Assembly: GCA_947460275.1 (NCBI GenBank)
Contig: CANHHZ010000074.1
Span: 1-9,420, forward strand
From: Sphingobacteriaceae bacterium
Lineage (GTDB): Bacteria; Bacteroidota; Bacteroidia; Sphingobacteriales; Sphingobacteriaceae
DNA length: 9,420 nucleotides
Reading direction: 5' to 3'
Position 1 is the stretch's first letter, and each line of letters opens with the position of its first letter. The translations under genes and the position numbers were made by a program. The notes below the pieces were generated by a model that was given only the letters and a program-made list of their open reading frames with translations, was not told where the DNA came from and ran no database searches. Below are positions 1-5,515 of the stretch, piece by piece.

Positions 1-301
1 AAGCATCTACAAGTGCTTTATTACTTTGTAGGGTGCTGTCAGAAATGGCTTTGTTTATTCTTCCTAATTCTTGGTAAACAACTCTGCCAGCTCCTAAATT
101 CATGTGTCCTACTTCAGAATTGCCCATTTGCCCAGCCGGCAATCCAACAGCTTCTCCCGATGCTGCTAACTTAGCGTTTGGGTATATTTTAAGCATTGAA
201 TCGAAAAAGGGGGTGTTTGCGCTATAAGCCGCGTCAGCGTTGTCTTTTTTTCCGTATCCCCAGCCATCAAGAATTAACAGCACAAGTTTTTTAGCATTCA
301 T
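1..301 (-). CDS. gpmI: 2,3-bisphosphoglycerate-independent phosphoglycerate mutase, N-terminal part (cut by window edge)
   Basis: The enzyme interconverts 3- and 2-phosphoglycerate in glycolysis and gluconeogenesis, in the cytoplasm, using two metal ions (usually Mn) and a phosphoserine intermediate. Reading the minus strand from the ATG at 301-299 gives 100 codons that open MNAKKLVLLILDGWG. The LDGWG motif carries the metal-ligand Asp at residue 12. GNSEVGH at residues 60-66 carries the catalytic Ser at 62, the same numbering as in the well-studied Bacillus enzymes. The family is about 510 residues long, so roughly 80% lies beyond the left edge; nothing suggests a broken gene. The start is supported by the family N-terminus directly preceding LDGWG. 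A second CAT at 295-297 is out of frame. The gene is divergent from the DUF4783-like gene across a 140-bp AT-rich spacer. Identification is very secure. Confidence 0.96.
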   Translation of the reverse strand, partial: MNAKKLVLLILDGWGYGKKDNADAAYSANTPFFDSMLKIYPNAKLAASGEAVGLPAGQMGNSEVGHMNLGAGRVVYQELGRINKAISDSTLQSNKALVDA

Positions 302-341
302 CAAAAGAATTTTTTACGTGTCCGAAAACTACAATATATAA

Positions 342-349
342 CAAATATA
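342..349 (-). promoter_or_regulatory. Putative -7 element of the gpmI promoter
   Basis: The minus strand reads TATATTTG here, an exact match to the Bacteroidota primary-sigma -7 consensus TAnnTTTG, ending 40 bases before the gpmI ATG. I see no clean TTG -33 element at the expected spacing. The element stands in AT-rich sequence where chance matches are possible, so it is moderate evidence only. Confidence 0.45.
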
Positions 350-404
350 CGCTAAAATCGTACTTTAATCGAAATATTTAAACATAATAAATATATTAGT
401 GGCA

Positions 405-412
405 TAATTTTG
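405..412 (+). promoter_or_regulatory. Putative -7 element upstream of the DUF4783-like gene
   Basis: TAATTTTG matches TAnnTTTG exactly and ends 29 bases before the ATG at 442. It would place the transcript start near 418-422, giving a leader of about 20 nucleotides. No convincing TTG -33 box is visible in the very AT-rich stretch before it. This would be the first promoter of the plus-strand DUF4783 / nadC / plsY / M48 run. Confidence 0.45.
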
Positions 413-441
413 GCTTTTATCATCCCAGTTAAAACAGCATA

Positions 442-843
442 ATGAAACATTTTTTAGCCTTAGTAGTTTATTTTTCTTCCTTTATTCCTTCTAGTTTGGG
501 TAAAATAGATGTGATAGACGAGCTATCTGCTCAATTTAAACAAGGCAATGCCAAAGAAATTGCTAAATATTTTGCCCCATCGGTAGAATTGATTATTATA
601 GACCAAGAAGATGTATATAATAAAGCACAATCTGAACAGATTTTAAGAGACTTTTTTGTTAAAAATACTCCACAAAAAGCTGTAATCATACATAGATTAA
701 GCACTAACTCCAATTATAGACTTGGTATTTTTACATTATACACCAAAACCGGAAAGTTTAGGGTAACCCTTACTATGGTCTTAAAAAAGCCAAGTAATAA
801 TTTTTTAATTACCGAATTAAGAATTGAATCCGATAAAGAATAG
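442..843 (+). CDS. Small secreted DUF4783-like protein (NTF2-like fold inferred)
   Basis: This 133-residue protein has a clear N-terminal signal peptide: Lys at position 3, a hydrophobic stretch at residues 4-18, and a plausible signal peptidase I site after SSLG at about residue 20. The mature part of about 113 residues opens with an amphipathic helix (IDELSAQFKQGNAKEIAKYF). Alternating beta-like segments follow (VELIIID, KAVIIHRLS, LGIFTLYTK, KFRVTLTMVLKK, FLITELRIE), a pattern that fits a small cystatin/NTF2-like fold. I recognise it as resembling DUF4783, a Bacteroidota family often found before nadC, from memory rather than a profile search. It would be exported to the periplasm or beyond; its function is unknown. 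The ATG at 442 begins the signal peptide directly, which supports the start. nadC starts 42 bases downstream and seems to have its own -7 element, so the two genes may be only partly cotranscribed. Confidence 0.8.
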   Translation: MKHFLALVVYFSSFIPSSLGKIDVIDELSAQFKQGNAKEIAKYFAPSVELIIIDQEDVYNKAQSEQILRDFFVKNTPQKAVIIHRLSTNSNYRLGIFTLYTKTGKFRVTLTMVLKKPSNNFLITELRIESDKE

Positions 844-861
844 GATTTAAATGTAAAATGC

Positions 862-869
862 TAATTTTG
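862..869 (+). promoter_or_regulatory. Putative -7 element immediately upstream of nadC
   Basis: TAATTTTG, followed by C, matches TAnnTTTG and sits in the 42-base gap between the DUF4783-like stop and nadC. It ends 16 bases before the TTG start at 886, implying a leader of about 10 nucleotides. No TTG -33 box is seen at 19-23 bases upstream. It suggests nadC can be transcribed independently of the gene before it. Confidence 0.4.
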
Positions 870-885
870 CGGTAAAAATACTGTT

Positions 886-1728
886 TTGGACAAAAAAATA
901 ATCGATTTATTTATCAAAAATGCGATTGCCGAAGATGTTGGCGATGGTGATCATACCTCTTTAGCTACCATAGCGCAACAAACACGGGGCAAGGCCAAGC
1001 TGATGGTGAAGGAAGATGGTGTTTTAGCGGGTGTTGAGCTTGCGCTCGAAATTTTTAATCAAGTCAATCCACAACTACGGGTTGACGTTTTAATTAACGA
1101 CGGCACAAAAGTAAGCGCTGGAGATATTGCTTTTACAGTAAAAGGAAGTACACATGCCATTTTAATTGCCGAACGATTGGTGCTCAATTGTATGCAGCGA
1201 ATGAGTGGTATAGCTACAAAAACCAATCGGATTGTTAGCTTGTTAAAACCATATCACACCCAAGTTTTAGATACCAGAAAAACCACGCCAGGGCTAAGGT
1301 ATTTAGAGAAGTGGGCCGTGAGGATTGGTGGGGGAGTAAACCATCGCATTGGCTTGTACGATATGATTTTAATTAAAGACAACCATGTAGATTATGCTGG
1401 CGGAATTGAAAAGGCAATTATTGCAGCAAATAAATATATCATCCAACTACATAAACCATTGGACATAGAAATTGAGGTGAGAAATTTAACAGAGCTGAAG
1501 CAGGTTTTGGCAGTTGGAAAAGTGAATAGGATTATGTTAGATAATTTTGATTTGCCCTTGCTCAAAGAAGCTGTGGAGCTAGTAAATGGTAAATTTATAA
1601 CAGAAGCTTCGGGTGGAATTGTGGAAGAAAATGTTGTTGATTACGCAGCTTGTGGCGTTGATTATATCTCTATGGGAGCCCTTACACATTCGGTAAAGAG
1701 TTTAGATTTGAGCCTAAAAGCGTTTTAA
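886..1728 (+). CDS. nadC: Nicotinate-nucleotide pyrophosphorylase (quinolinate phosphoribosyltransferase, decarboxylating)
   Basis: NadC converts quinolinate and PRPP to nicotinate mononucleotide, CO2 and pyrophosphate, the step where de novo NAD synthesis meets salvage. It acts in the cytoplasm. The 280-residue length is normal. The N-terminal lid domain begins with AIAEDVGDGDHTS (13-25). The barrel carries the family signatures: AERLVLNCMQRMSGIAT (95-111) with Arg105, DTRKTTPG (129-136), the H153-R154 pair after IGGGVN, LIKDNH (162-167), EIEVRN (195-200), IMLDNF (216-221) and TEASGGI (239-245). The start is a TTG: the only in-register candidate near the conserved N-terminus, since both upstream ATGs (851 and 858) run quickly into stops. 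plsY follows after 53 bases. nadA and nadB are not in the window. The function is secure; the TTG start is likely but unproven. Confidence 0.96.
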   Translation: MDKKIIDLFIKNAIAEDVGDGDHTSLATIAQQTRGKAKLMVKEDGVLAGVELALEIFNQVNPQLRVDVLINDGTKVSAGDIAFTVKGSTHAILIAERLVLNCMQRMSGIATKTNRIVSLLKPYHTQVLDTRKTTPGLRYLEKWAVRIGGGVNHRIGLYDMILIKDNHVDYAGGIEKAIIAANKYIIQLHKPLDIEIEVRNLTELKQVLAVGKVNRIMLDNFDLPLLKEAVELVNGKFITEASGGIVEENVVDYAACGVDYISMGALTHSVKSLDLSLKAF

Positions 1729-1781
1729 AACAATTAAAATTCTATATCGTGAAACTGATTTTTTTAGTATAATTGTAGGTC

Positions 1782-2429
1782 ATGATTTCGATCTATTCAA
1801 TTTCGGCATTAATTGCTGCATATCTTCTTGGATCTATTCCCACAGCGGTGTGGCTAGGTCAGGCATTTTATGGTATCGACGTAAGAGAATACGGGAGCGG
1901 AAATGCTGGTGCCACAAACACGTTTAGGGTATTAGGCAAAAAAGCAGGAATTGCCGTAATGGTAATAGATATCTTTAAAGGATATACTGCAACTAAACTT
2001 GCCTATTTTATTGGTTTATCGGTTACCGGGCCACAAAATTCTACCCAATTTGTAAATTACGAATTGGCCTTAGGCGTAATAGCTGTAATGGGGCATTTGT
2101 TTCCAATATTTGCAGGTTTTAGAGGTGGAAAAGGCGTTGCTACACTTTTTGGAATGATATTGGCCGTAAACTTTCCGGCATCAATGCTCTGTGTATTGGT
2201 GTTTGTACTGGTGCTTTTAATTTCAAAATACGTTTCCTTAAGTTCTATTTGTGCTGGGTTTACTTTCCCAATTGGCATTGTATTTGTTCTCCATTCTTCT
2301 ATAAAATCGGAAGTTTTATACGGTATTTGTGTTTGTGTTTTGATATTGGTAACGCATCAGAAAAATTTGGAAAGACTACTTAAAGGTAAAGAAACTAAAG
2401 TGTACCTGTTTAAGAAAAAGGCCCTTTAA
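1782..2429 (+). CDS. plsY: Acyl-phosphate:glycerol-3-phosphate acyltransferase, membrane protein
   Basis: PlsY transfers an acyl group from acyl-phosphate to sn-glycerol 3-phosphate, making lysophosphatidic acid, the first step of phospholipid synthesis. It is an inner-membrane protein. The 215-residue length is typical. The family motifs are all present: LGSIPTA in the first membrane segment (16-22), YGSGNAGATNTFRVLG (37-52), DIFKG (63-67) and GHLFPIFAGFRGGKGVAT (104-121). Hydrophobic segments lie at about 4-20, 55-80, 95-112, 120-147, 152-170 and 176-191. The Lys/Arg-rich tail (residues 193-215) contains HQKNLERLLKG, as usual for the family. The ATG at 1782 gives the expected N-terminus. 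A near match to a -7 element, TATAATTG (1768-1775), ends only 6 bases before the ATG. I do not call it as a promoter because it has one mismatch. PlsX, the usual source of acyl-phosphate, is not in the window. Confidence 0.96.
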   Translation: MISIYSISALIAAYLLGSIPTAVWLGQAFYGIDVREYGSGNAGATNTFRVLGKKAGIAVMVIDIFKGYTATKLAYFIGLSVTGPQNSTQFVNYELALGVIAVMGHLFPIFAGFRGGKGVATLFGMILAVNFPASMLCVLVFVLVLLISKYVSLSSICAGFTFPIGIVFVLHSSIKSEVLYGICVCVLILVTHQKNLERLLKGKETKVYLFKKKAL

Positions 2430-2498
2430 AATTCAAAACTATTGTCTTTATCTATTGTTAAATCAGTACATGATTTTCTATTTTATCAATTTAAATAT

Positions 2499-3311
2499 AT
2501 GAAAAAGATATTCTCGATGGTTATAGCTACGGTACTGCTGGCTATAGCTTCATGCTCTACTGTTCCGCTAACCGGAAGAAACAGACTTAGTTTAATAAAC
2601 GATTCTGCTCTGCAGCAGCAAGCCGCAAGTGCTTATGCACAGTTATTAAGCGATCCAAAAACAAAAGTAGTAGCTACAAATACTGTCGAAACCCAACGTA
2701 TAAAAACAGTTGGAGCTCGTATTTCTGCTGCTGTAACCAAATATATGAATGCAAATGGCTACGGCGCCCAAATTAGCAATTACAAATGGGAATTTAATTT
2801 GATTGAAAGCCCCGAAATTAATGCTTGGTGTATGCCAGGAGGAAAGGTTGCTGTGTACACAGGTATTTTAAAGGTGACCAAAGATGATGCAGGCTTAGCC
2901 ACGGTTATGGGGCACGAAATTGCTCACGCCATTGCACAGCATAGCGCAGAGCGTGCATCGCAAATGATGGCTGCCCAAGGTGTAGGTGCAGTAGTTGGTG
3001 TAGCCACTGGAAATCAATCCGAAACTACACAAACCGTAATTAATCAACTTTATGGTATTGGTGCGCAAGGACTGGTCATTTTGCCTAATTCGCGTAAACA
3101 AGAGCTAGAAGCCGATAAAATGGGCTTGGCTTTTATGGCTATGGCAGGTTACCACCCGCAAAGTGCGGTAAGTTTTTGGCAACGCATGGCCGAAGCAAGT
3201 AAAGGAACGGCTAAGCCACCTGTATTTTTAAGTACGCACCCTACAGATGAGGCACGCATAGCTCAAATTGAAAGAGATTTGCCAGAGGCGATGAAGTATT
3301 ATCAAAAATAG
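2499..3311 (+). CDS. M48-family zinc metalloprotease, predicted outer-membrane lipoprotein
   Basis: This is a periplasmic-type M48 peptidase (270 residues), related in layout to the E. coli lipoproteins LoiP and YcaL and to the catalytic domain of BepA, which act in envelope quality control. The N-terminus MKKIFSMVIATVLLAIASC is a lipoprotein signal peptide with lipobox IASC, so Cys19 would be the lipidated first residue. The zinc site is HEIAH (139-143, His139 and His143 ligands, Glu140 catalytic), with the third ligand Glu204 in ELEADKMG. A conserved THPTDEARI (245-253) closes the domain. There is no C-terminal TPR domain, unlike BepA. The open frame extends upstream to a TTG at 2442, but those 19 extra residues would bury the signal peptide, so I chose the ATG at 2499. 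The gene lies 69 bases after plsY and may be read through from it. The stop codon TAG overlaps the first unit of the downstream repeat. The specific substrate cannot be told from sequence. Confidence 0.93.
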   Translation: MKKIFSMVIATVLLAIASCSTVPLTGRNRLSLINDSALQQQAASAYAQLLSDPKTKVVATNTVETQRIKTVGARISAAVTKYMNANGYGAQISNYKWEFNLIESPEINAWCMPGGKVAVYTGILKVTKDDAGLATVMGHEIAHAIAQHSAERASQMMAAQGVGAVVGVATGNQSETTQTVINQLYGIGAQGLVILPNSRKQELEADKMGLAFMAMAGYHPQSAVSFWQRMAEASKGTAKPPVFLSTHPTDEARIAQIERDLPEAMKYYQK

Positions 3312-3441
3312 TCTGAAGTCCGAAGTCTGATGACGGAGGTTTGAAGTCGGGAAGTCGGCAAGTCCGAAAAGTTAAAAAAGACAGGTAAGTCGGAAAGTCG
3401 GAAAAGTTTGATGATCGAGGTTTGGAAGGTAGTCTTAAGTC
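3310..3441 (+). repeat. Degenerate AAGTC-based short repeat array
   Basis: The purine-rich array has eight exact AAGTC units starting at 3316, 3323, 3344, 3352, 3360, 3387, 3395 and 3437, plus AGTC at 3310 and 3431. They are commonly spaced 7-8 bases apart with CGGA or CCGA between them. A longer unit is also duplicated with an 81-base period: TGATGACGGAGGTTTG at 3328-3343 and TGATGATCGAGGTTTG at 3409-3424 differ at two adjacent bases. No open reading frame, direct CRISPR-like structure or strong hairpin is visible. The first AGTC shares bases with the TAG stop of the M48 gene. I recall similar GAAGTC/CGGAAGTC stretches in intergenic regions of Pedobacter-type genomes, but could not check this. 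Confidence 0.8.
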
Positions 3442-3484
3442 TGGAGTAATTGGTCTTGAGCCGGTCTTTGATTCATAAAAATTG

Positions 3485-3515
3485 TCTCAAATCTAGTGTC
3501 TCAAATCTCAAATCT
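3485..3515 (-). repeat. Short TCTCAAATCT repeat overlapping the 3' end of pabB
   Basis: TCTCAAATCT occurs exactly three times, at 3485-3494, 3499-3508 and 3506-3515, the last two overlapping by three bases. Read on the pabB strand the unit is AGATTTGAGA. The innermost copy supplies the final Ile codon (ATT) and the TGA stop of pabB. It is a different repeat family from the AAGTC array to its left; about 43 bases of non-repetitive or degenerate sequence, containing GGTCTT twice (3452 and 3463), lie between them. Confidence 0.75.
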
Positions 3516-4764
3516 TTTTTAAAACCTTTAAAATAGCTGATGCTTTAAGTAAACATTCAGCATATTCATCTTCGGCATTGGCGGCATAAGTAATGGCGCC
3601 ACCTACTTGAAATGATAAATATTTATTTGTGGCATTGTACAAAATGCTGCGGATAATCACATTAAAATCAAAATCACCTTCGGGATTGATGCAGCCAAAA
3701 GAGCCAGAATAAGCACCGCGTTTGCTTTTTTCGTAGGCTTCGATCAATTGCATGGCCTTAATTTTTGGCGCACCCGTCATAGAGCCCATAGGGAAGGTGT
3801 TTTTAATAGCGTCAATAAAATGAATATCTGGATTAAGCTCACAGCTAATGGTAGAAATCATTTGGTGTACCTGAGGGAAGCTGTAAATGCCAAAAAGCTC
3901 CTCCACTTTTACCGTGCCTTTAACTGCGCTTTTGGTTAAATCGTTGCGCACCAAATCTACAATCATTACATTTTCGGCTTGTTCTTTGGGGTTGCTTCTT
4001 AACGACTGTTTAATTTGCTCGTCTTCTGTTGGGTTTTGACTTCGCTTTGCGGTTCCTTTTATGGGTTGCGAGATCAAGGTATTTCCTCGTTTGCATAAAA
4101 ATCTTTCGGGCGTGGCCGATAAAATATACTTGTCGTAAATTTTAAAAAAGCCAGCAAAAGGGGTTGGCGAAAGCGCATTTAATTGTTGGTAAATCGCCAG
4201 AGGGTTTATTGACGCGTTTTTAGCAAAAAATTCCTGACAAAAATTTACTTCATAAATATCGCCTCTTTTAATATGCTCTTGTAGTTTTTGTACGGTAAAA
4301 ATATAGGCTTCTTGGTCAAATTTACTTTCAATTTTTAAACTTGGCGTGGCCGAAACCTCATTTAACCTAACTTGGTTGATGGTTTCGACAATAGCCTCAT
4401 CGCCTTTTAAAACTGTAATTTCATTGCCTTGCAGGGCAATTAAATATTTGGGCACAAAAAAGTACAAATCTGGAAATTGTAATTCGTCGGTGTTTTTGGA
4501 ACTTAAATTTTCTACTTCGTTTTTAAGTTCGTAGCTAAACAAGCCGAACATCCAATTTTTGTGGGCTTGGTAAAAAGCTTTAAGCTGTGCAAAAGCATTT
4601 CCACTTTGTGAGTTAATTTCATTTTGTGCACCAAAGGCAATTAAACAATTGTATTGTGCGTATTTATCACTATACTGGTTAGAATCTAAACAACAGCACA
4701 CCTCATATGAAGCTGCCAGTTGCAATGCTTTTTGTTTAAAAAGGATGATATCGTTTGAATGCAT
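3508..4764 (-). CDS. pabB: Aminodeoxychorismate synthase component I
   Basis: PabB aminates chorismate to 4-amino-4-deoxychorismate, the precursor of p-aminobenzoate and folate, normally using ammonia delivered by the glutaminase PabA. It is cytoplasmic. The protein is 418 residues, slightly shorter than E. coli PabB. The C-terminal chorismate-binding domain spans about 150-415: GDIYEVNFCQ (168-177), catalytic Glu220 in SATPERFL, PIKGT (234-238), ENVMIVDLVRNDL (264-276), FPMGSMTGAPK (324-334), GAYSGSFG (350-357) and GGAITYAANAEDEYAE (388-403). Lys236 in PIKGT marks PabB; the related anthranilate synthase TrpE has Ala there (PIAGT). The N-terminal 140 residues are the divergent lobe of the family. 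The ATG at 4764 follows a -7 element very closely, so the message may be nearly leaderless. No pabA or pabC is adjacent, so the partner must be encoded elsewhere. The last two codons plus stop lie inside a short repeat. Confidence 0.93.
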   Translation of the reverse strand: MHSNDIILFKQKALQLAASYEVCCCLDSNQYSDKYAQYNCLIAFGAQNEINSQSGNAFAQLKAFYQAHKNWMFGLFSYELKNEVENLSSKNTDELQFPDLYFFVPKYLIALQGNEITVLKGDEAIVETINQVRLNEVSATPSLKIESKFDQEAYIFTVQKLQEHIKRGDIYEVNFCQEFFAKNASINPLAIYQQLNALSPTPFAGFFKIYDKYILSATPERFLCKRGNTLISQPIKGTAKRSQNPTEDEQIKQSLRSNPKEQAENVMIVDLVRNDLTKSAVKGTVKVEELFGIYSFPQVHQMISTISCELNPDIHFIDAIKNTFPMGSMTGAPKIKAMQLIEAYEKSKRGAYSGSFGCINPEGDFDFNVIIRSILYNATNKYLSFQVGGAITYAANAEDEYAECLLKASAILKVLKKI

Positions 4765-4772
4765 TTAGGCTG

Positions 4773-4780
4773 CAAATGTA
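4773..4780 (-). promoter_or_regulatory. Putative -7 element of the pabB promoter
   Basis: The minus strand reads TACATTTGC, an exact match to TAnnTTTG with the often-seen following C. Only 8 bases separate its end from the pabB ATG, so transcription would begin within about 0-6 bases of the start codon. No TTG is visible at the -33 position. It faces away from the possible promoter of the TPR-like gene in the same 81-base divergent spacer. Confidence 0.5.
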
Positions 4781-4786
4781 GTTAAA

Positions 4787-4819
4787 TTGTAGGTTAACCG
4801 TTTATTTTTTATATCTTGG
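4787..4819 (+). promoter_or_regulatory. Possible promoter of the TPR-like gene
   Basis: A TTG (4787-4789) is followed after 22 bases by TATCTTGG (4812-4819), which matches the -7 consensus TAnnTTTG except for one base (TTGG for TTTG). The spacing fits the Bacteroidota -33/-7 arrangement. The start codon lies 26 bases downstream. It is weak because the -7 element is imperfect. Confidence 0.3.
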
Positions 4820-4845
4820 TTTTATTTATTTACTTATGAAAATTT

Positions 4846-5451
4846 ATGATGAACAAAAAATTAATTGCCCTTAGCTTACTCCTTTTTACTTACTTGTATT
4901 CATTTTCACAATTGAAAACAGTGGCAGAAAGATATCAAGATGCTAAACATTATAGAAATGCATCCGAAAATAGGCCTAAATTTATTTCTTTAATGGTTAG
5001 CTTACTTTCTGACTCGAGCCAGTTAAGTTTAAAACAAATTACAAATTTAAACTACCATATAGGTAGAATGTATGAAGAAATTAAAGAGCCAGATAGTGCA
5101 ATTGTATATTACGAAAAATCGTTAAAGGGAGAACCTAATTACGAAGTGATACACAGGGCACTTGCTTTTATTTATCTAGAAAAAACCAAGCCTTTTGTAG
5201 TGCAGTTAAACTTAGCTAAAGCTAATAAAGATACCATTGCAAATGCTAGAGCGTATAATGGGTATAAAAAATTAGTGCTAAAAGCTTTGCCGCATTTAGA
5301 AAAATATCAAGGTTGCAGCCCTGATGATGAAACTTTATCCATAATTGTTAACTTATACAAAAGCATTAAGGATACACAATCTTTAGCGACTTTGCCCGAT
5401 AGGCTTAAAGTTTTGGGAACTAATTGTGTTACCTTGTTGGATGATGAGTAA
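4846..5451 (+). CDS. Small secreted TPR-like protein of unknown function
   Basis: This 201-residue protein has an N-terminal signal peptide: MNKK, a hydrophobic core at about residues 6-19, and a likely cleavage site around SFSQ (19-22), where a Q after a small residue is common at Bacteroidota signal peptidase I sites. The mature part is all helical in pattern. The clearest tetratricopeptide unit is at about 67-100, with tandem helices NLNYHIGRMYEEIKEPD and SAIVYYEKSLKGEPNY. A degenerate second unit begins at about 101, and further helical hairpins run to residue 190. Two Cys in the mature part (157 and 194) could pair. It probably serves as a protein-binding scaffold in the periplasm; no catalytic motif is visible. 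Two consecutive ATGs (4846 and 4849) are equally plausible starts. An out-of-frame ATG at 4836 opens a 12-codon frame that overlaps the start. The gene stands alone, divergent from pabB and convergent with purA. Confidence 0.8.
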   Translation: MMNKKLIALSLLLFTYLYSFSQLKTVAERYQDAKHYRNASENRPKFISLMVSLLSDSSQLSLKQITNLNYHIGRMYEEIKEPDSAIVYYEKSLKGEPNYEVIHRALAFIYLEKTKPFVVQLNLAKANKDTIANARAYNGYKKLVLKALPHLEKYQGCSPDDETLSIIVNLYKSIKDTQSLATLPDRLKVLGTNCVTLLDDE

Positions 5452-5458
5452 AGCACAC

Positions 5459-5493
5459 AAAAAACTCCCTTTGAAATTCATCAAAAGGAGTTT
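5459..5493 (-). terminator. Rho-independent terminator of purA, possibly shared by both convergent genes
   Basis: Arms 5462-5474 and 5481-5493 can form a 13-base-pair stem around a 6-base loop (5475-5480). On the minus strand all 13 positions pair, one being a G-U wobble, and the stem runs into a stretch of six T (complement of 5459-5464, partly within the stem foot) followed by GTG: a standard terminator just past the purA stop. On the plus strand the stem has one C-A mismatch and only a weak T-rich tail (TTTAATCTATTTTAT), so termination of the TPR-like gene there is plausible but weaker. Confidence 0.8.
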
Positions 5494-5515
5494 AATCTAT
5501 TTTATAATCGTTAAG

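Noticed and set aside
2442..2498. TTG-initiated 19-residue extension of the M48 lipoprotease
   Set aside because: It would place extra polar and aromatic residues before a perfect lipoprotein signal peptide beginning at the ATG at 2499.
3310..3515. CRISPR array or attachment site
   Set aside because: The units are 5-10 bases, degenerate and irregularly spaced, with no conserved repeat of 25-40 bases, no unique spacers and no adjacent cas or integrase gene.
4836..4874. Twelve-codon open frame overlapping the start of the TPR-like gene
   Set aside because: It is too short to judge, shows no protein features, and an ATG by chance is likely in this AT-rich leader; a regulatory upstream frame cannot be supported from one sequence.
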